This document shows positions 35,076-47,489 of a stretch of DNA of 64,000 nt, piece by piece. Source of the stretch: Oncomelania hupensis (taxonomy: Eukaryota > Mollusca > Gastropoda > Littorinimorpha > Pomatiopsidae); assembly GCA_036898135.1 (NCBI GenBank), contig CM072513.1:90112225-90176224 (forward strand). Direction: 5' to 3'. Positions within the stretch are counted from its first letter, which is position 1; each line of letters begins with the position of its first letter. A program made the translations under genes and the position numbers. Under the pieces are notes generated by a model, which made no database searches, was not told the origin of the DNA, and worked only from the letters and a program-made list of their open reading frames with translations.

Positions 35076-35486
35076 GAGATAGAATTCTGTGGATCAAGTA
35101 TTTGGTGTCACCTGCACAAGAAATAGTAGTGTTGAAGTCAAACCATTTCATTATTTAGTTTATACTATTTAGTATTTTAATTACTTGTCTTCCTTCTAGT
35201 TCTATCCCCAAAACACATGATCCTTGCTTGTTGTGTATAGTGGTAATGTTGCTATACAGTTATATATAATATATATTTCACTGCAGTAAACAAAATCATG
35301 ATGGAACCTTTAGTTTAACAATAAAGAAAGTAAAAATATGTGTACATCTCTTGTGTTGAGCCTCTCACTCGCTAAATATGACGCCATGGTCGGTGCACAG
35401 GCTGTGTATAGTATGTAATTGAGGCGAGGCCAACGGACTTCACAGCCTGTGGTCGGTGATGGCGAAAAAGAAAGAGACGATTCTTA

Positions 35487-35760
35487 CCTGATGTCTGCTC
35501 CGCACGTTTGTGCAACTGCAACTGTGCCAGGGGTACTTGCACTCCAAAGAAAGGAATACGAATTTACGTTTTCTGCAATTTGTATGTACACCAGACTACT
35601 TGTTTCTTCGACGTAAATCTTCAGATTCAGTTTCAGTTCGGTACTTTCAGTTTGGGTTTCATTGAAATCGTCCATGGCATTACTCGACTCCATGACATCA
35701 AGGGAAATTACTCTCGTTTAATTTCAGCACACAACCTACTTTTGGTTTCGAATTTCCAGA
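35487..35760 (-). other. RLR: Probable non-coding leader exon of the RLR gene, with an upstream ORF
   Basis: A good donor (CAG then GTAAGA on minus) lies at 35,487. The exon's 5' edge is not visible and is placed near 35,760 only as a guess. It contains a 69-codon frame starting at 35,693. Splicing to the acceptor at 35,086 or 35,111 does not bring that frame into phase with the RLR ATG, so it would be an upstream ORF. A motif, ATCAAGGGAAATTACTCTC (35,697-35,715, plus strand), lies 4 bp upstream of that ATG. The exon is inferred from splice signal and position only. Confidence 0.5.
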
Positions 35761-36249
35761 GAAGACACGTCATTGACATTTAGAATTGGTTGTTCTGACC
35801 GCCCTTCTCGGTCAACAAACCACTTGTTAGACTGCAGAAAATCATTTTGTTTACCAAGCTGAGTTTAAAAAGATAAATCAAACAGTGTGTATGTTCTCAA
35901 TTGTTTTCTTTATCATGCTCAGTTGAAGAGAGGGTTGATTGCAATGTTATATGATGAAGTATGTTGATCGAGTGTGTACTTGTTAAGCACATATAATATA
36001 TAATTTTATACTACAATCAGTACGTTTATTCATTTGCTGTTTTAGTAGGTATACCTTGTCTCACTAGGGGGATTACCGTACTTTTCGTGATGATGTGACG
36101 TGAAACAAAACAAAACGAAAAACATTTTTACAACAACAAAATAACGTTACCACCGGCCACCACCACCACCAACAACAACATGCAAGCAATTCAAATGTAT
36201 TTACAGGCACTCGAACCAAATAGCTGAAAATCCGCTTTTTTCAAAAGTG
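35761..36249. other. Intergenic, possible RLR promoter region
   Basis: AT-rich sequence between the leader exon and the Gypsy remnant. It would contain the RLR promoter if the leader exon is right. No TATA box or other factor site can be assigned with confidence. Confidence 0.35.
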
Positions 36250-37856
36250 TTACATTTCGATAGATCTAGATCTCAGCAGTGCATATCACCAGCTCGAGCT
36301 CGACGAAGCCAGTTCAAACATCACAACATTCACAACTCACGTTGGACTTCGGAGATACAAGCGACTATTTCGGAGTCAACGCAGCTGCCGAGATTTCCCA
36401 GAACGCCATCTCACAGATGCTGAATGACATTCCTGGAGTGAAAAACTTGTGAGACGGCAAAACTCAAGCAGACCACGACGCGAGTCTGAAGAGAACGTTA
36501 CATGCAAAGACTCCAAGAGCGAGGCGCAAAGCTGAATAAGGACAAGTCCCCAAATCTCAGTTCGCGAGCTGACATTCTTTGGCCACGTCTTCAGCGCAGC
36601 TGGAATCAAACCAGACCGCAAGAAGATTGACACCATCGTAGGAGTGAAGCTCCGAAGGAGGTTGGCGAGCTCCGATCGTTCCTCGGATTGACGCAGTACG
36701 TAGCACGATTCATCCCCAACTACGCTTCACGCACAGAACCCCTTCGCAAGCTGACCACAAAAGAGACCGCGTGGAGGTGGACAAAGAAAGAACAGGACGC
36801 GTTCGACAACATCAAGCAAGCACTGACAAGCACGCAAGTCATGGCGTATTTTGGTCCTGACAAGCCGACAGAAGTCTATACGTCGATGCAAGCCCAGTGG
36901 GCCTTGGAGCCATACTCACCCAAGACAACAGAATCATCTGTATGTAAGCAGAGTCCTGACCGACACCGAGCAGCGTTACTCACAAACAGAACGTAAAATG
37001 CTGGCAATTGTGTTCGGTATCGAATATTTTCACTTATACCTTTCGGATCCTGTTTCACTATGACCACTGATCACAAGCCCTTATTAGGAATCATCAAAAT
37101 TCAGAAGCCGGCAACAGCCCGCATAGATCGTCTTCGACTCCGTCTCATGCCATACGAGATGAATCTCCAGTAGTACTACAGACCAGGTCGTGATGAACTG
37201 AACCCAGCTGACTACCTGAGCAGACACCCCACACGCCAGACAAAACATGACGACACTTCAGAAGCGTATGTCCGCTACGTCACCAAGAATGCTGTCCCAA
37301 AGTCCATGACCCTTGAAGAAGTCCAGACTGCGACCCAGAACGACAAGACTTTGAAGAAGCTCATGAAAGCAATCAAGACAGGAAAAATGGACAAATGACC
37401 TCACTGAGTACTTCAGATTCAAAGACGAACTCTCCGTCTACAAAGGCGTGATTCTCCCTGACCTCAGACTAATCATTCCCCAATCCCTTCGCAAGAAAGC
37501 TGTCGAGATCGCCCACTCCTCACACCAAGCCATTGTGAAAACTAAGCAACTCATCCGTGAGAAGACCTGGTTCCCTGGAATAGACAAGATGATCGAACAG
37601 GCCGTCAAATCATGCATACCCTGTCAAGCGTCTGTCCCGACGTCCCCACCCCGTGAACAGCTGATCATAAAAAAATATAGGCCTACCTTCCGGCCCTTGC
37701 ATGGCTTGAAGTCGCCGTTGATTTCGCAGGTCCCTTCCCATCGGGCGACTATATTTTGGTCGTTATCGACGACTAGTTTTACCGTTTCCCCGAAGTTGAT
37801 GTCGTCACCTCTACGTCTGCAAGAACCGTTACCCCTCATCTCGACTCTATATATTT

Positions 37857-38562
37857 TGATTTAATTGATTGATTTAATGTTGCTTTAGGTCCAGCGGACT
37901 CTTCCGAGCCAAATCAGGACCGGACAACCCCCGATCCGCATAAAAGATCTGCTGAAACAACCCCAGTGGGAAAATTGAATGCCCTCCACCGGCCAGTCAC
38001 TTTACAATAAAGACATCCCACGCGGGGGACGGCTGAGGGTTGACCTCAACTACGCGAACACCCCGGTTACAAAAACAAAATAGAATACAAACATCATTAT
38101 AAATCATCAACCAAACACATACATATAAAATGCCTATAGTGCTAAATAGTACATTCATAGGAAGCCCTAGTGACCACCCGGCAGAAAGCGTCCAACACTC
38201 CCAAGCTGATCCAACAGACCTCATACACAAACAAGGAGTCTTGTCCAGGAAGAGTTTTCAAGAAAAAAGGTAGGTCATTGATCTAGCGAAGAAGAAGATA
38301 GTATAGCAGAGTGAAGGACAGAGCAAGAATAGGAAAGAGTAAATGAGGAAGACAGCGACAGTGGGAATTTAAAGCACTAAATTTCCATAAAGTGGGGATA
38401 CTATTTATACTGAAAACCCCCGGCACTCCAACGGGGGTACTGTTGCCGCAGTGAAGCGTCTTGCCTATAAAGGAAAGACAGGTTTTCAACTGTGGCTTTC
38501 ACTGTTCCCTTTATAGGTTTGAACAATCTACAGTGGCAAGATTGCTCATGACCCCAAGGGGT
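37857..38562 (-). mobile_element. Retroposon family A (A1 subtype), full length, 706 bp
   Basis: Inserted in the Gypsy integrase with a 12-bp target duplication CTCTATATATTT (37,845-37,856 and 38,563-38,574). On the minus strand it starts ACCCCTTGGGGTC and ends CTGGACCTAAAGCAACAT plus a TTGATT-type tail. It is the same length and almost the same sequence as 49,625-50,330, so both are recent. Confidence 0.92.
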
Positions 38563-38574
38563 CTCTATATATTT

Positions 38575-39676
38575 CAGGGTGGAGAATTCTCCGCGAATCC
38601 GCGGATTTCCGCGGAAGGCATTTACATTTCCGAGAAAAAAATATTGAGTTCCGAGTGTGAGAAGCTAAGGGCTACCCTTTACTGGGCATAGCGGCCAAAA
38701 GCGGCCGAATGTCTAAACAGGCAAAACCTCCAAAAGCGTCCGTATCAACCATGTGGTTATATTCTCGCGTTGTTTGAAAGATTGCGAGACTTCCGGCAAT
38801 TGACTGTTAAATTCTGTTGTGAAAACATTCGACTGCATTTCCACAAGTTTTCTCTGTGATGCGTTCGTTTTTTCGATTTTTTTTTTTCAAATTTTCTTGT
38901 GTGTGTGTCTAAAATGGATGGTTTGGATTCTTCGACTGATGAAGGGGAGTTTACAGGCTTCCATTTATCAGACATTAAAGTGAGAGAAATGGACTTGGAG
39001 TCGGAGGAAGAGATCGGTACTGAGTACTGACATTAGACTGATTAGTCATTAGACAATTAGTGTCAGTAGTGTGCATGCATACGATCTTTCAGACTGGCAT
39101 AAAAGTGAAGACGAGGAGGGGGCTTGTTTGGACTTTTTACAACTTTTTTTTTTATTGTATACACATGGAGTAATCAAAAACAAGACATGACAAGAGAAGT
39201 ATAAAAAGGTAGATAATCAAAAGAGATTTATTTCTGTTCATTTTGCATTTTATTTCATTTAAATCTATACACTAGTCACTAATACCTAAGATGTAGTGTT
39301 TTTACTAACGTACCCCTAAATATCTCTAAAATTATAAAAAATTCTTGCCTGTTTACAGCTAAAAAATAGACAAACGTGTGCCCAGTAAAATTTGAAATGT
39401 GGAGTTTGTGTGTAACAGTGGTGGACCTCAAACTTTGTTAGGCCTACAAATCAAGATTCTTATCTTTTTTGAAAGACATGTGCATAAAACATTCTTTTTT
39501 TTGGTTGTTGTTGTTTCTATTCATGTTTACTTTGTGCTTTTTGCTTTCAGGAGAGGCCCTAAATTACTTTCAAAATAGCATAAATTCATTTTCTTCCAGG
39601 GGGCGAATACCGGGGCTTGGCCCCTGGGCCCCGGCCGGATTTCAGAGATTTCTTGATTCAGTTGTTCTCCACCCTG
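38575..39676. mobile_element. hAT-like MITE, 1.1 kb, 6-bp TSD ATATTT
   Basis: Begins CAGGGTGGAGAA and ends TTCTCCACCCTG, a perfect 12-bp inverted repeat, flanked by ATATTT on both sides (38,569-38,574 and 39,677-39,682). It landed in the right-hand target duplication of the family A insertion. CAGGG-type ends are hAT-like; 6-bp duplications fit the hAT subgroup with shortened target sites. No transposase is encoded. Confidence 0.88.
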
Positions 39677-40659
39677 ATATTTGCTGGTCATGGAATCCCA
39701 GCAGTCGTAAAAACCGTCAACGGTCCCCATTTTAGTGGAAATGAATTCAGAGAATTTGCTGCTAAACTAGGTTTTCATCATCGCAAGATCACCCCGCTTT
39801 GGCCTGAAGCTAACGGCGAAGCAGAACGATTCATGGCGACCCAGAATAGATTTGTGAGAATGTCCCAAGCTGCATGAGAACGTCAACTGGAAAACTCAGC
39901 TCTTCCAGTTCCTCAGACATTACAGAGCTACGCCCCATAGCTCGACTAAGATATCCCCATTCGAAGCTCTCACTGGCCGTAAGATGCGATCCGGCCTGCC
40001 TGAAGTCCATCAAACTCTTTATCCGAACGCATCTCTACACGAATGGTGCAGAACGATCAGATCTGCAGCAAGCAGAAAATGAAAACTTATGCTGACGCGA
40101 GACGCCACACTGTGCCCTCTCACCTTGCCCCAGGTGACACTGTTTTAGTCAAGCAACACAAGGCCAATAAGCTTACCCCTCCGTTTAACCCCAAACCTTA
40201 CACCATTATGGACAAGAAGGGCAGTATGGTAACTGCAAAGCGAGGCTCACATCGCATTGTGCGCAATTCATCCTTTTCCAGGCGCATACCCAAACCCGCA
40301 CCCAAGGCCGCTGACGAAGAAGAAGAAGAAGAAGATGATGATGATGATGATGATGATGATAAATAGTGACTATTTAGTTATTTCTTTGAGCAGAAGTAAT
40401 CCAAGACATTCCAGTGATTGAAAATGTATTATCTTTTTAAAATGAACAAATTAGTTTTGTGTTGAACAAGTTGTTTTTCAATTGTCACAGGCGGCGGAAG
40501 CAGGGGGGCAAGGGGGGCACTGGCCCCTCCCAGAAAAATATTGGGGGAGGGAGGGGGCAAACCTATACATTTGCCCCCCCCCCCCCCTCCAATATTCAGC
40601 CCTCAAAAAACATTTGGAGGTTCAAACCAATATTTTCCCCCTTTTTCTGGACTGATGCG

Positions 40660-41640
40660 AGTTAACAATACCTGTGCTGAGACCATTTTCAAAGCACTGA
40701 AGGACTGCTTGATCAGACTTGACTTGCCAGTGCAAAACTGCGCCAGGCCTCCGACGGGGCGAGTAATTTTCAGGGTCATGTGTCAGGAGTTGCAAAAAGA
40801 TTCAAAGATGAGATCCTTGCTGTGACTGAAGAGCTGGCGACAGTTCTTCAAAGAAAACAAAGACTTTTGATGACGCAGTAAACGCTGCTGACATTTGTCT
40901 GAGAACACTGGAAAGCATGCGGAATGAAGATTGTTATGAGACATTTTTTTGCTGAAATCACAACGAAAGCTGCAAATTTGTGTGATGAGCCCTGCGTTCC
41001 TAGACAGAAGCAGCCTCCACGAAGACTGGACGATGGCTCACAGGGTCACAGCTACGCTTGTCCATCTGCTTACTACATACAGCAATACTGTGAGGCCATT
41101 GACAACATCAAGGAACATTTAAAGAGCCGGTTTGATCAAATAGCTCTCGACTTACCAAGGAAAATTGAAGTTCTTCTAAGTGATGGAGCAGCAGGGAAGA
41201 GACCAGAAATTCCTCAAGAAATCAAAGATACATATTCCGCTGACATCGACTTGGACAGACTCAAAACTCAGCTAGAACTCCTCCCACATGCACTGGGTGA
41301 CATCAGGAAGGCGGCTAACTCTAGGATCACCATCTTCCAAGCACTGCCGGATGAACTGAAAGCTTCTGACACTGAGTGTAGTGGATAAACTTCTCAAACT
41401 GTACTTCACCATCCCAACCACAACTGCAACGGCTGAACGCAGTTTTTCAGCCCTAAAGCGGGTAAAAAAAATACATTTGGGCAACGATGACGCAGGAGCG
41501 TCTAAATAATTGTCTTATAATGCATGTGTTCAAAGACAAAGTAGATCAATTAGACTTAGCGCAAACTGCTTACGAATTTATCAATAGAAATGAACACCGT
41601 AAGGCATACTTTGAAAAATTAACGGTGTAATTTCCCATGC
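40660..41640 (+). pseudogene. Decayed hAT transposase (C-terminal half)
   Basis: Conceptual pieces in several frames include an ASNFQGHVSGVA motif, typical of the hAT catalytic region, and a TTATAERSFSALKRVK segment, the C-terminal dimerisation motif of hAT/ZMYM1-like transposases (about 41,415-41,470). The longest open piece is 40,924-41,388. Stops and frameshifts separate the pieces, so it is non-functional. It belongs to the outer element. Confidence 0.75.
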
Positions 41641-41742
41641 CAAATGACATGCATGACTGCTGTTTTTGTTACTGTGATGGATCAACATTGTCAGGTCAGT
41701 TTCTCTTCCTTTCTCTCTACCCTCCCCCCACCCCCTACCTCC

Positions 41743-41744
<2 letters not shown>

Positions 41745-41792
<48 letters not shown>
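41745..41792. repeat. (CT)n microsatellite
   Basis: About 23 CT dinucleotides, followed by a further short TCTCTC block near 41,830. It lies close to the end of the outer hAT sequence. Confidence 0.9.
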
Positions 41793-41794
<2 letters not shown>

Positions 41795-42359
41795 ATGCAC
41801 AGTTGTAGAAATATATGATATATCTTTTTTTCTCTCTCTCACATAGTGTCTATGAAAATATTTCCAATTATTTGGAGTAAATGTCCAAGGCCGGACCCGG
41901 GGGGAGGGGGAGGGGAGGGGGTTACCTGGGTTCCAGACCCCCCCCCCTCCAAATTAAAAAAACAAGTTGAATTTTTTTTTCAATGCAAAAGTTTCAACTT
42001 TTTAAAAATTGTTTTTAAAACATTGCAGGTTTTAGTCACTTTTGGTCCAAAGTACAGAGTGTTTTTTTTTATAGTACATGTAAATTCAACGGAAATCTTT
42101 TTCAAGGGATCCGTTGAAACGTCCAAAGCGTTTTTCCGTTGAAACGACCAAGTAACCGAACCCCTAAGCCTAAATTAGTAAATGCTGACATAATTTCTTG
42201 TTCTGGCCGCAAGCCTCTTCCAGCACCTTTACCTTGATACTGCCCTAATCCACCAAAAACGACTTTTTAGAAATATTAATTAAGACGCCAAGTTGATAAT
42301 TTTTACAATTCGTTGTAACGAACATCCACTGAAACGACCATCGCTGAATCGTCCAAAAA

Positions 42360-43180
42360 CATCGTTGAAATGGAAACCCTTGACAGTGAAGCTGCAGAAA
42401 AGGACAAAAGATGTTGTCGATGCCTACAGGGAAATCAAAGAGGTCAGTAACTGCATGTCTTCCATTAGAAGAGATGTCGACACAGCGTTCGTTGCCTGGT
42501 TTGGTGAAGTTAGCAAAATGGCAAATGCTTTGACAACTGGTGTTATTGTTCCTCGTCAAGCATCCCGACAGACTCTCCGTGACAACCAACCTGCGGCCAC
42601 TCCAGAAGAATATTTCAAGATTAGCATTGCCATTCCTTTCTTGGAACACCTGTCAACCGAATTGGACTCGAGGTTCAAAAATGCTGGCCTAGCAGTTGAT
42701 GGTCTCTGTCTGGTGCCAATTAAGCACTTTAATAGACAACCAGGATGGTTTCATGCAGGTTCCAGAAGGGGTGAAGACACTGGCAATGTTGTGGGAGTCT
42801 GACCTACCAGACAATGCTACCCTTGATGCAGAATACCAACGGTGTGTTTGCAAATGGCTGAGAATGCGACAGCTATCATACCATCCACGGCATCAGAAGC
42901 ACTGAAACATTGTGACGGGGATTTTTATCCCAACCTGTTCATGTAAAGAACCTTTGCACCCTGCCTGTCACTACTGCCGAGTGTGAGCGTTCAGTCAGTT
43001 GCGCAACCTGAAAAACTACCTGCGCTCTACAATGGGGCAACAGAGACTCAATGGACTTGCTATACTGAACGTGCACAGGGATGTTGATATTGACTTCAAA
43101 GAGGCAGTGAACTGTTTTGCCAGAAGATACAATTCACAAATGCTACTAATGCCGAGAAACCTAGTGCAGCAAGACTGAAT
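42360..43180 (+). pseudogene. Second decayed hAT transposase (C-terminal part)
   Basis: An open stretch at 42,360-42,802 encodes a helical region with ISIAIPFLEHLSTELDSRF, as in the DUF4371/THAP12-like hAT group. Pieces near 42,950-43,100 give LPVTTAECERS-like and LRSTMGQQRLN-like segments of the dimerisation region, in shifted frames. At least two frameshifts separate them. Confidence 0.75.
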
Positions 43181-44263
43181 TAAGTGAAAGCAGGGTGGTG
43201 ATGTTCATAAACTACAAGGGAAACAACAAAAAGTAGTGAATAATAATAGTATACAAAACATCTCTGCTGATAAATAAATGTATGTGTTTTTTTTTTTTGG
43301 TGTGTGTGTGTTTTAAGGGAGGGGCAGAGGATAATTTTTGTAACCCAGAGTTTGTTAGTTCAATTGTTCAAAAAGCTCAAAGTCCCGGACCATCACAAAT
43401 GGCTTTACGACAACTCTTGCAAAACGTTTGAAATCGATTTAAGTCCCTTGATTCTACAGACAAAGTTCCGGTCTTTCGTAATGGCGTGTACGTGGAAAAC
43501 AACGACTGAACTGCAAACATATTTGAAAGAAAGAGGAGTGCGCTTCTCCAATCAGCGCAAGACAGAGGTTCAGGATTTATGTAACAAGGCAGAAGAGATC
43601 GGGCTACAAGTTGATCCAGAAGGAGTGGTCGAAGACCGAGGAGAAGTAATAGAAAAGAAGCTTACCGACGGGAAGACCAAGCTCACGAACCCTACTCCCT
43701 AGCCTCCTGAGTGGAAATGCTGATATTGGGAGTTTATCGGTTTTTTCAAGCTTTGACATCTGCACACATCTCCTGAGCAACAATGTGCCATTTACCTCGA
43801 TTCGGGAGTACAAGCAATCGGAAGCTTTTACAATGATGGAAGATGGCTACGTCCAGTCAGGTAGGCCTACTAGTACAGTTTTCATTCTAACTCGAGTTCA
43901 GAATATTATTAATCATTTGAATGATATGATAATGACATGTAATGAATAAGATTTTGTGTCATGCCACACATTGATGATTGAATAGAAATGATTTGAATGT
44001 TTAAATTTAAAAAAAAACTAACTAATAATTTACATTTGGTGAAAAACTCAAAACACACTTTTTGCTGTGCAGTTGAGGTTATAACACTTGATGAAGTTGG
44101 CTACTTTGCCCTGAAGGCAAACGTCAAGCCAAAGACAACGGATAAAGATCCTGTGAGTGGGAGGTCTACCTATTCCTGTTGGGCTATTATCACAAGTGTG
44201 AACACTGACAGCAGAAGCCGAATCTTGTCAGCTTTTTGCAACTGCAAAGGAGGGTAAGTAATC

Positions 44264-44326
<63 letters not shown>

Positions 44327-44335
44327 TATTATTAT
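44264..44335. repeat. (ATT)n microsatellite
   Basis: About 23 ATT units directly after the donor of the SWIM exon ending near 44,255. Confidence 0.95.
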
Positions 44336-46487
44336 ATTTTCCACAAGTCTTATATTTTTTAAAAAGAAAGTTATGATCAGATTAGAATTTAGATCTGTAG
44401 TACTTTAGTAGTTTAGGTAGTCAACTGTATTACTTTTCTTGCCCTTTGCAGTTGGCTGTATAGTTAATTTATCTGCTTTAATTGTATTAAAGTACAGTTT
44501 GTTCTGTGTTTGTTGAAATGATGCATTAACTAATGTTCAATAAATTAACGAACAGTATTCATGGTGTCCAACGCACACAGTACACACATGGTCTGAATTA
44601 CTGCATGTGCATGAACACATAATCATACGTACTCTTTTACAGATAGTAATTACCATTTAGATTTTTAAAATCAACAATAATCTTAATTTTGTGACTGTGA
44701 GATTCACAAAGAAGATAACTAAGATGAGTTTCTATTTCATATATGTTTTATTTATTTTTGTGATTGGTTCAACAGAATGGATGGTTGATGTCGCCATGTT
44801 CTAGCAGCCCTATATATGGAAGACAGAAGGAAGAGTGTGACAGAAGAAACCTGTATCTTGCTTCGACGCTGTAAGACAGATACTGCAGCAGTGCTGTTAA
44901 CTGAAGTGAATACTGGTGATACATTCGTTCACAGGTGAGAAGGACAATTTCTTTAGTAAATAGTTATTATATTTACATGTATGTATACCCTAATTTGATG
45001 ATGATGATGTCTTGTATAGCGCCTTTTCCATTTCAGTAGACATACTCAATGCATATGCGGAGGGGAGGAAGTAGGAAGTGTTGGGGGGGGGGGGGGGGGG
45101 GAGGGAACCCCCCAAAAGTTGGGGGTAGCCATGAGTACACATATTTATTTTACAGTTCTGGGGCAAACTTGGTCAAAATGAATTGTTAAAAAGATGCGGT
45201 TTCATTGCCTTTTTGATTAAGGACAAACTATTCCTTTGCTTCAGTGGAAGAGGCAGTGAATTTCAGAGATTCAGAGCAGAATATTTAAAAGCTCTGTAGC
45301 CCATAATTTTCTTGTTTGTGTTGCCATCACATTTGCTTGATGTTCAAGATCAGGTATAATAATATAGATTACAGGTCTATATTATTACATCTTTATTTAC
45401 CTTGATAGGAAATGTGTGCTGCCTCCCATCTGCAATTTCTAGTCAAAGCAAGTGGCACACTAAATCTAAAACTGACTTCAGTTTTGCGGAGATAGCAAAC
45501 CAGAGAACCCAGAACTTGGACTGAACTTGCACCCATCAGATACTATTGATTAAAAAGCTAGAAGCTAGAGCCTCTGTCTTAGAGTAAAAATGTAAAAGCA
45601 AAAACAAATAAATAAATCACAGCATTTTTTTTAATACTATAACTATTCTGTTAAACTTATTATAATCTATTGTGTGTTTTTTCTATTTAAAAAAAATTAT
45701 AATGTATTTGTATGTTTTTTTTCTATTTAATACTTAAAAAAAATGATAAATCATGAAATGATTTCCAACATATATAATACATGCTAGAGCTTTTTTAAAA
45801 TTGAGCATAATCAATGTATGTGCCCAAAATCAAAAGAGAAAAAATATATTCTGTATTAATTAGAGTTTACTTCCAGCATGAATTATAAGCAAGCTAGAGC
45901 ATTGTTGGAAAACTGAGTATGATGAATAGGTGAAATAAAATAAAAATAAAAAAACAATAAAAATTAGAAAATTCTGATAAATTCTATGATGTTTTTTTTT
46001 CTATTAAATTTCATTTTAGTCTATTATTTTTTATTTATCATTTCCAGCATTTATTTATAAGAAGCCAGAGCCTTGATTGATGTTCATACTGATTGTGTTG
46101 TGTGGATATGCGACAAAATGAATCCAAATTTTTTAATGTATTTTGTGTGCAGGGGGCTATGTGCAGGCGTTGTCGCAGGTGGAGGCGTTCTTTCAAGGTG
46201 TCAAGGAACATCTGCCTAGCAGTTACATTATGGATATATGGGAACAACGCACAGAGTTGTCTTTAGCACCTCCTTATCTCAGAACAGATAGCCCTTCTAT
46301 TCGTCTGGCATCTTTCTGCAACAATCACAAATGTTCTGCATCAGACTGTGTATGTGGTAAGCTGTTTTTGCAGAAATTGCAGTACACTTCACTGGAAAGT
46401 GACCTCATTGAAGAAGATACAAGAGGCCAGCACAAGAACACAAACTGGTTTATAATGAGAAGGGGTCTTTTGACAGCTTCTAATATT

Positions 46488-46912
46488 CAGAGGTGCCAAC
46501 CAGTACGGATCGACCGTATTTAATTCCGGCGAAGTGAATTAAATACGGAAATACGGTAGCTTTTATAAAAATACGGAGGAAAAGTTGCCGATCGTTTATC
46601 TTTGCCAGCGGTGCTTCTGTACCGGTTTCTGGTCTCATAATAGTACTCCTGCACTCACTGAACTTCGCTGTGTTCAACAAGCTGATTTTCATGGTGATTT
46701 TAGAGTAAAACAAGTGTGGTGTTCAACAAGCTGATTTTTATCGTGATTTTAGAGGATTGAAAATAGACTTCTGTTTCAGAGGGAAGCCTGTCGTTACTTT
46801 ATAGTGTCATAGGCTAGGTTTTGCGAGAAAAAAAAATACTGACAAGTGTTAAAAAATACTGACAAACGGGTCCGGAAATACTGACAAGAAGATTAGGGGG
46901 TTGGCACCTCTG
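46488..46912. mobile_element. 425-bp hAT-like MITE inside the YqaJ exon, 6-bp TSD AATATT
   Basis: CAGAGGTGCCAACC at the left is exactly inverted as GGTTGGCACCTCTG at the right, with AATATT on both sides (46,482-46,487 and 46,913-46,918). The YqaJ reading frame is open on both sides and lines up when the insert plus one duplication is ignored. No coding capacity. CAGAGGTG ends are hAT-like. Confidence 0.92.
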
Positions 46913-47489
46913 AATATTAAGCGTATTCTGAGTTCGAGGGATGAAGCCAGGACTGCTGAGATACTTGCACGTGCCGAAACACATGAGCTCAATGTTCCAG
47001 CAGTTAAATTTGGAAAGAAAAATGAGTCAACTGCACTTCGGCTTTTTGTCCGCACCCACAGATACAGGCACAGAAAATGTTCTGTTGAGGTTCCTGGTTT
47101 AATTGTGTCGCAGGTTGACAGTTTCCTCGCTGGCAGTCCAGATGCTATTGCCACATGCTCACATTGTGGGAAGTTCGTTGTAGGAATTAAGTGCCTCTAC
47201 GCAAAGTAAAACTTTCACATCCGTGCTGCACTTACGAGCCTCAGTTTCTGCCAGTTTGATGGTGAGAAATTTTTACTGAACAAGTCTCATAGCTATTACA
47301 GTCAACTGCAGTGCCAAATGGCTGTGACTGAACTGAAGTCTGGTGTCCTGGTCGCATATACCAAGAAGGGAATTGAAGCCATTGCTGTGGACTTTGATGA
47401 AAATTGGTGGGAAACAGAGCTAAACTAAGGTATTTCTATATCTCACATTTTTTCCCTGTATTGAGAGCTCACCAGTACCAGGAACAGGT

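Larger units (their letters stand above)
36250..40366 (+). pseudogene. Ty3/Gypsy polyprotein remnant, split by two insertions
   Basis: The 5' part starts inside the reverse transcriptase (DLSSAYHQLELDE region, about 36,265) and is frameshifted near 36,365 and 36,480. RT thumb/RNase H follows with FLGLTQYVARFIPNYA (about 36,674-36,721). The integrase zinc-binding region and start of the catalytic core end at 37,856. The core resumes at 39,677 with GNEF...PLWPEANGEAE, holding the last catalytic Glu. The frame ends in an acidic tail at 40,366. No long terminal repeats were found, so it is a 5'-truncated, inactive remnant. Confidence 0.88.
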
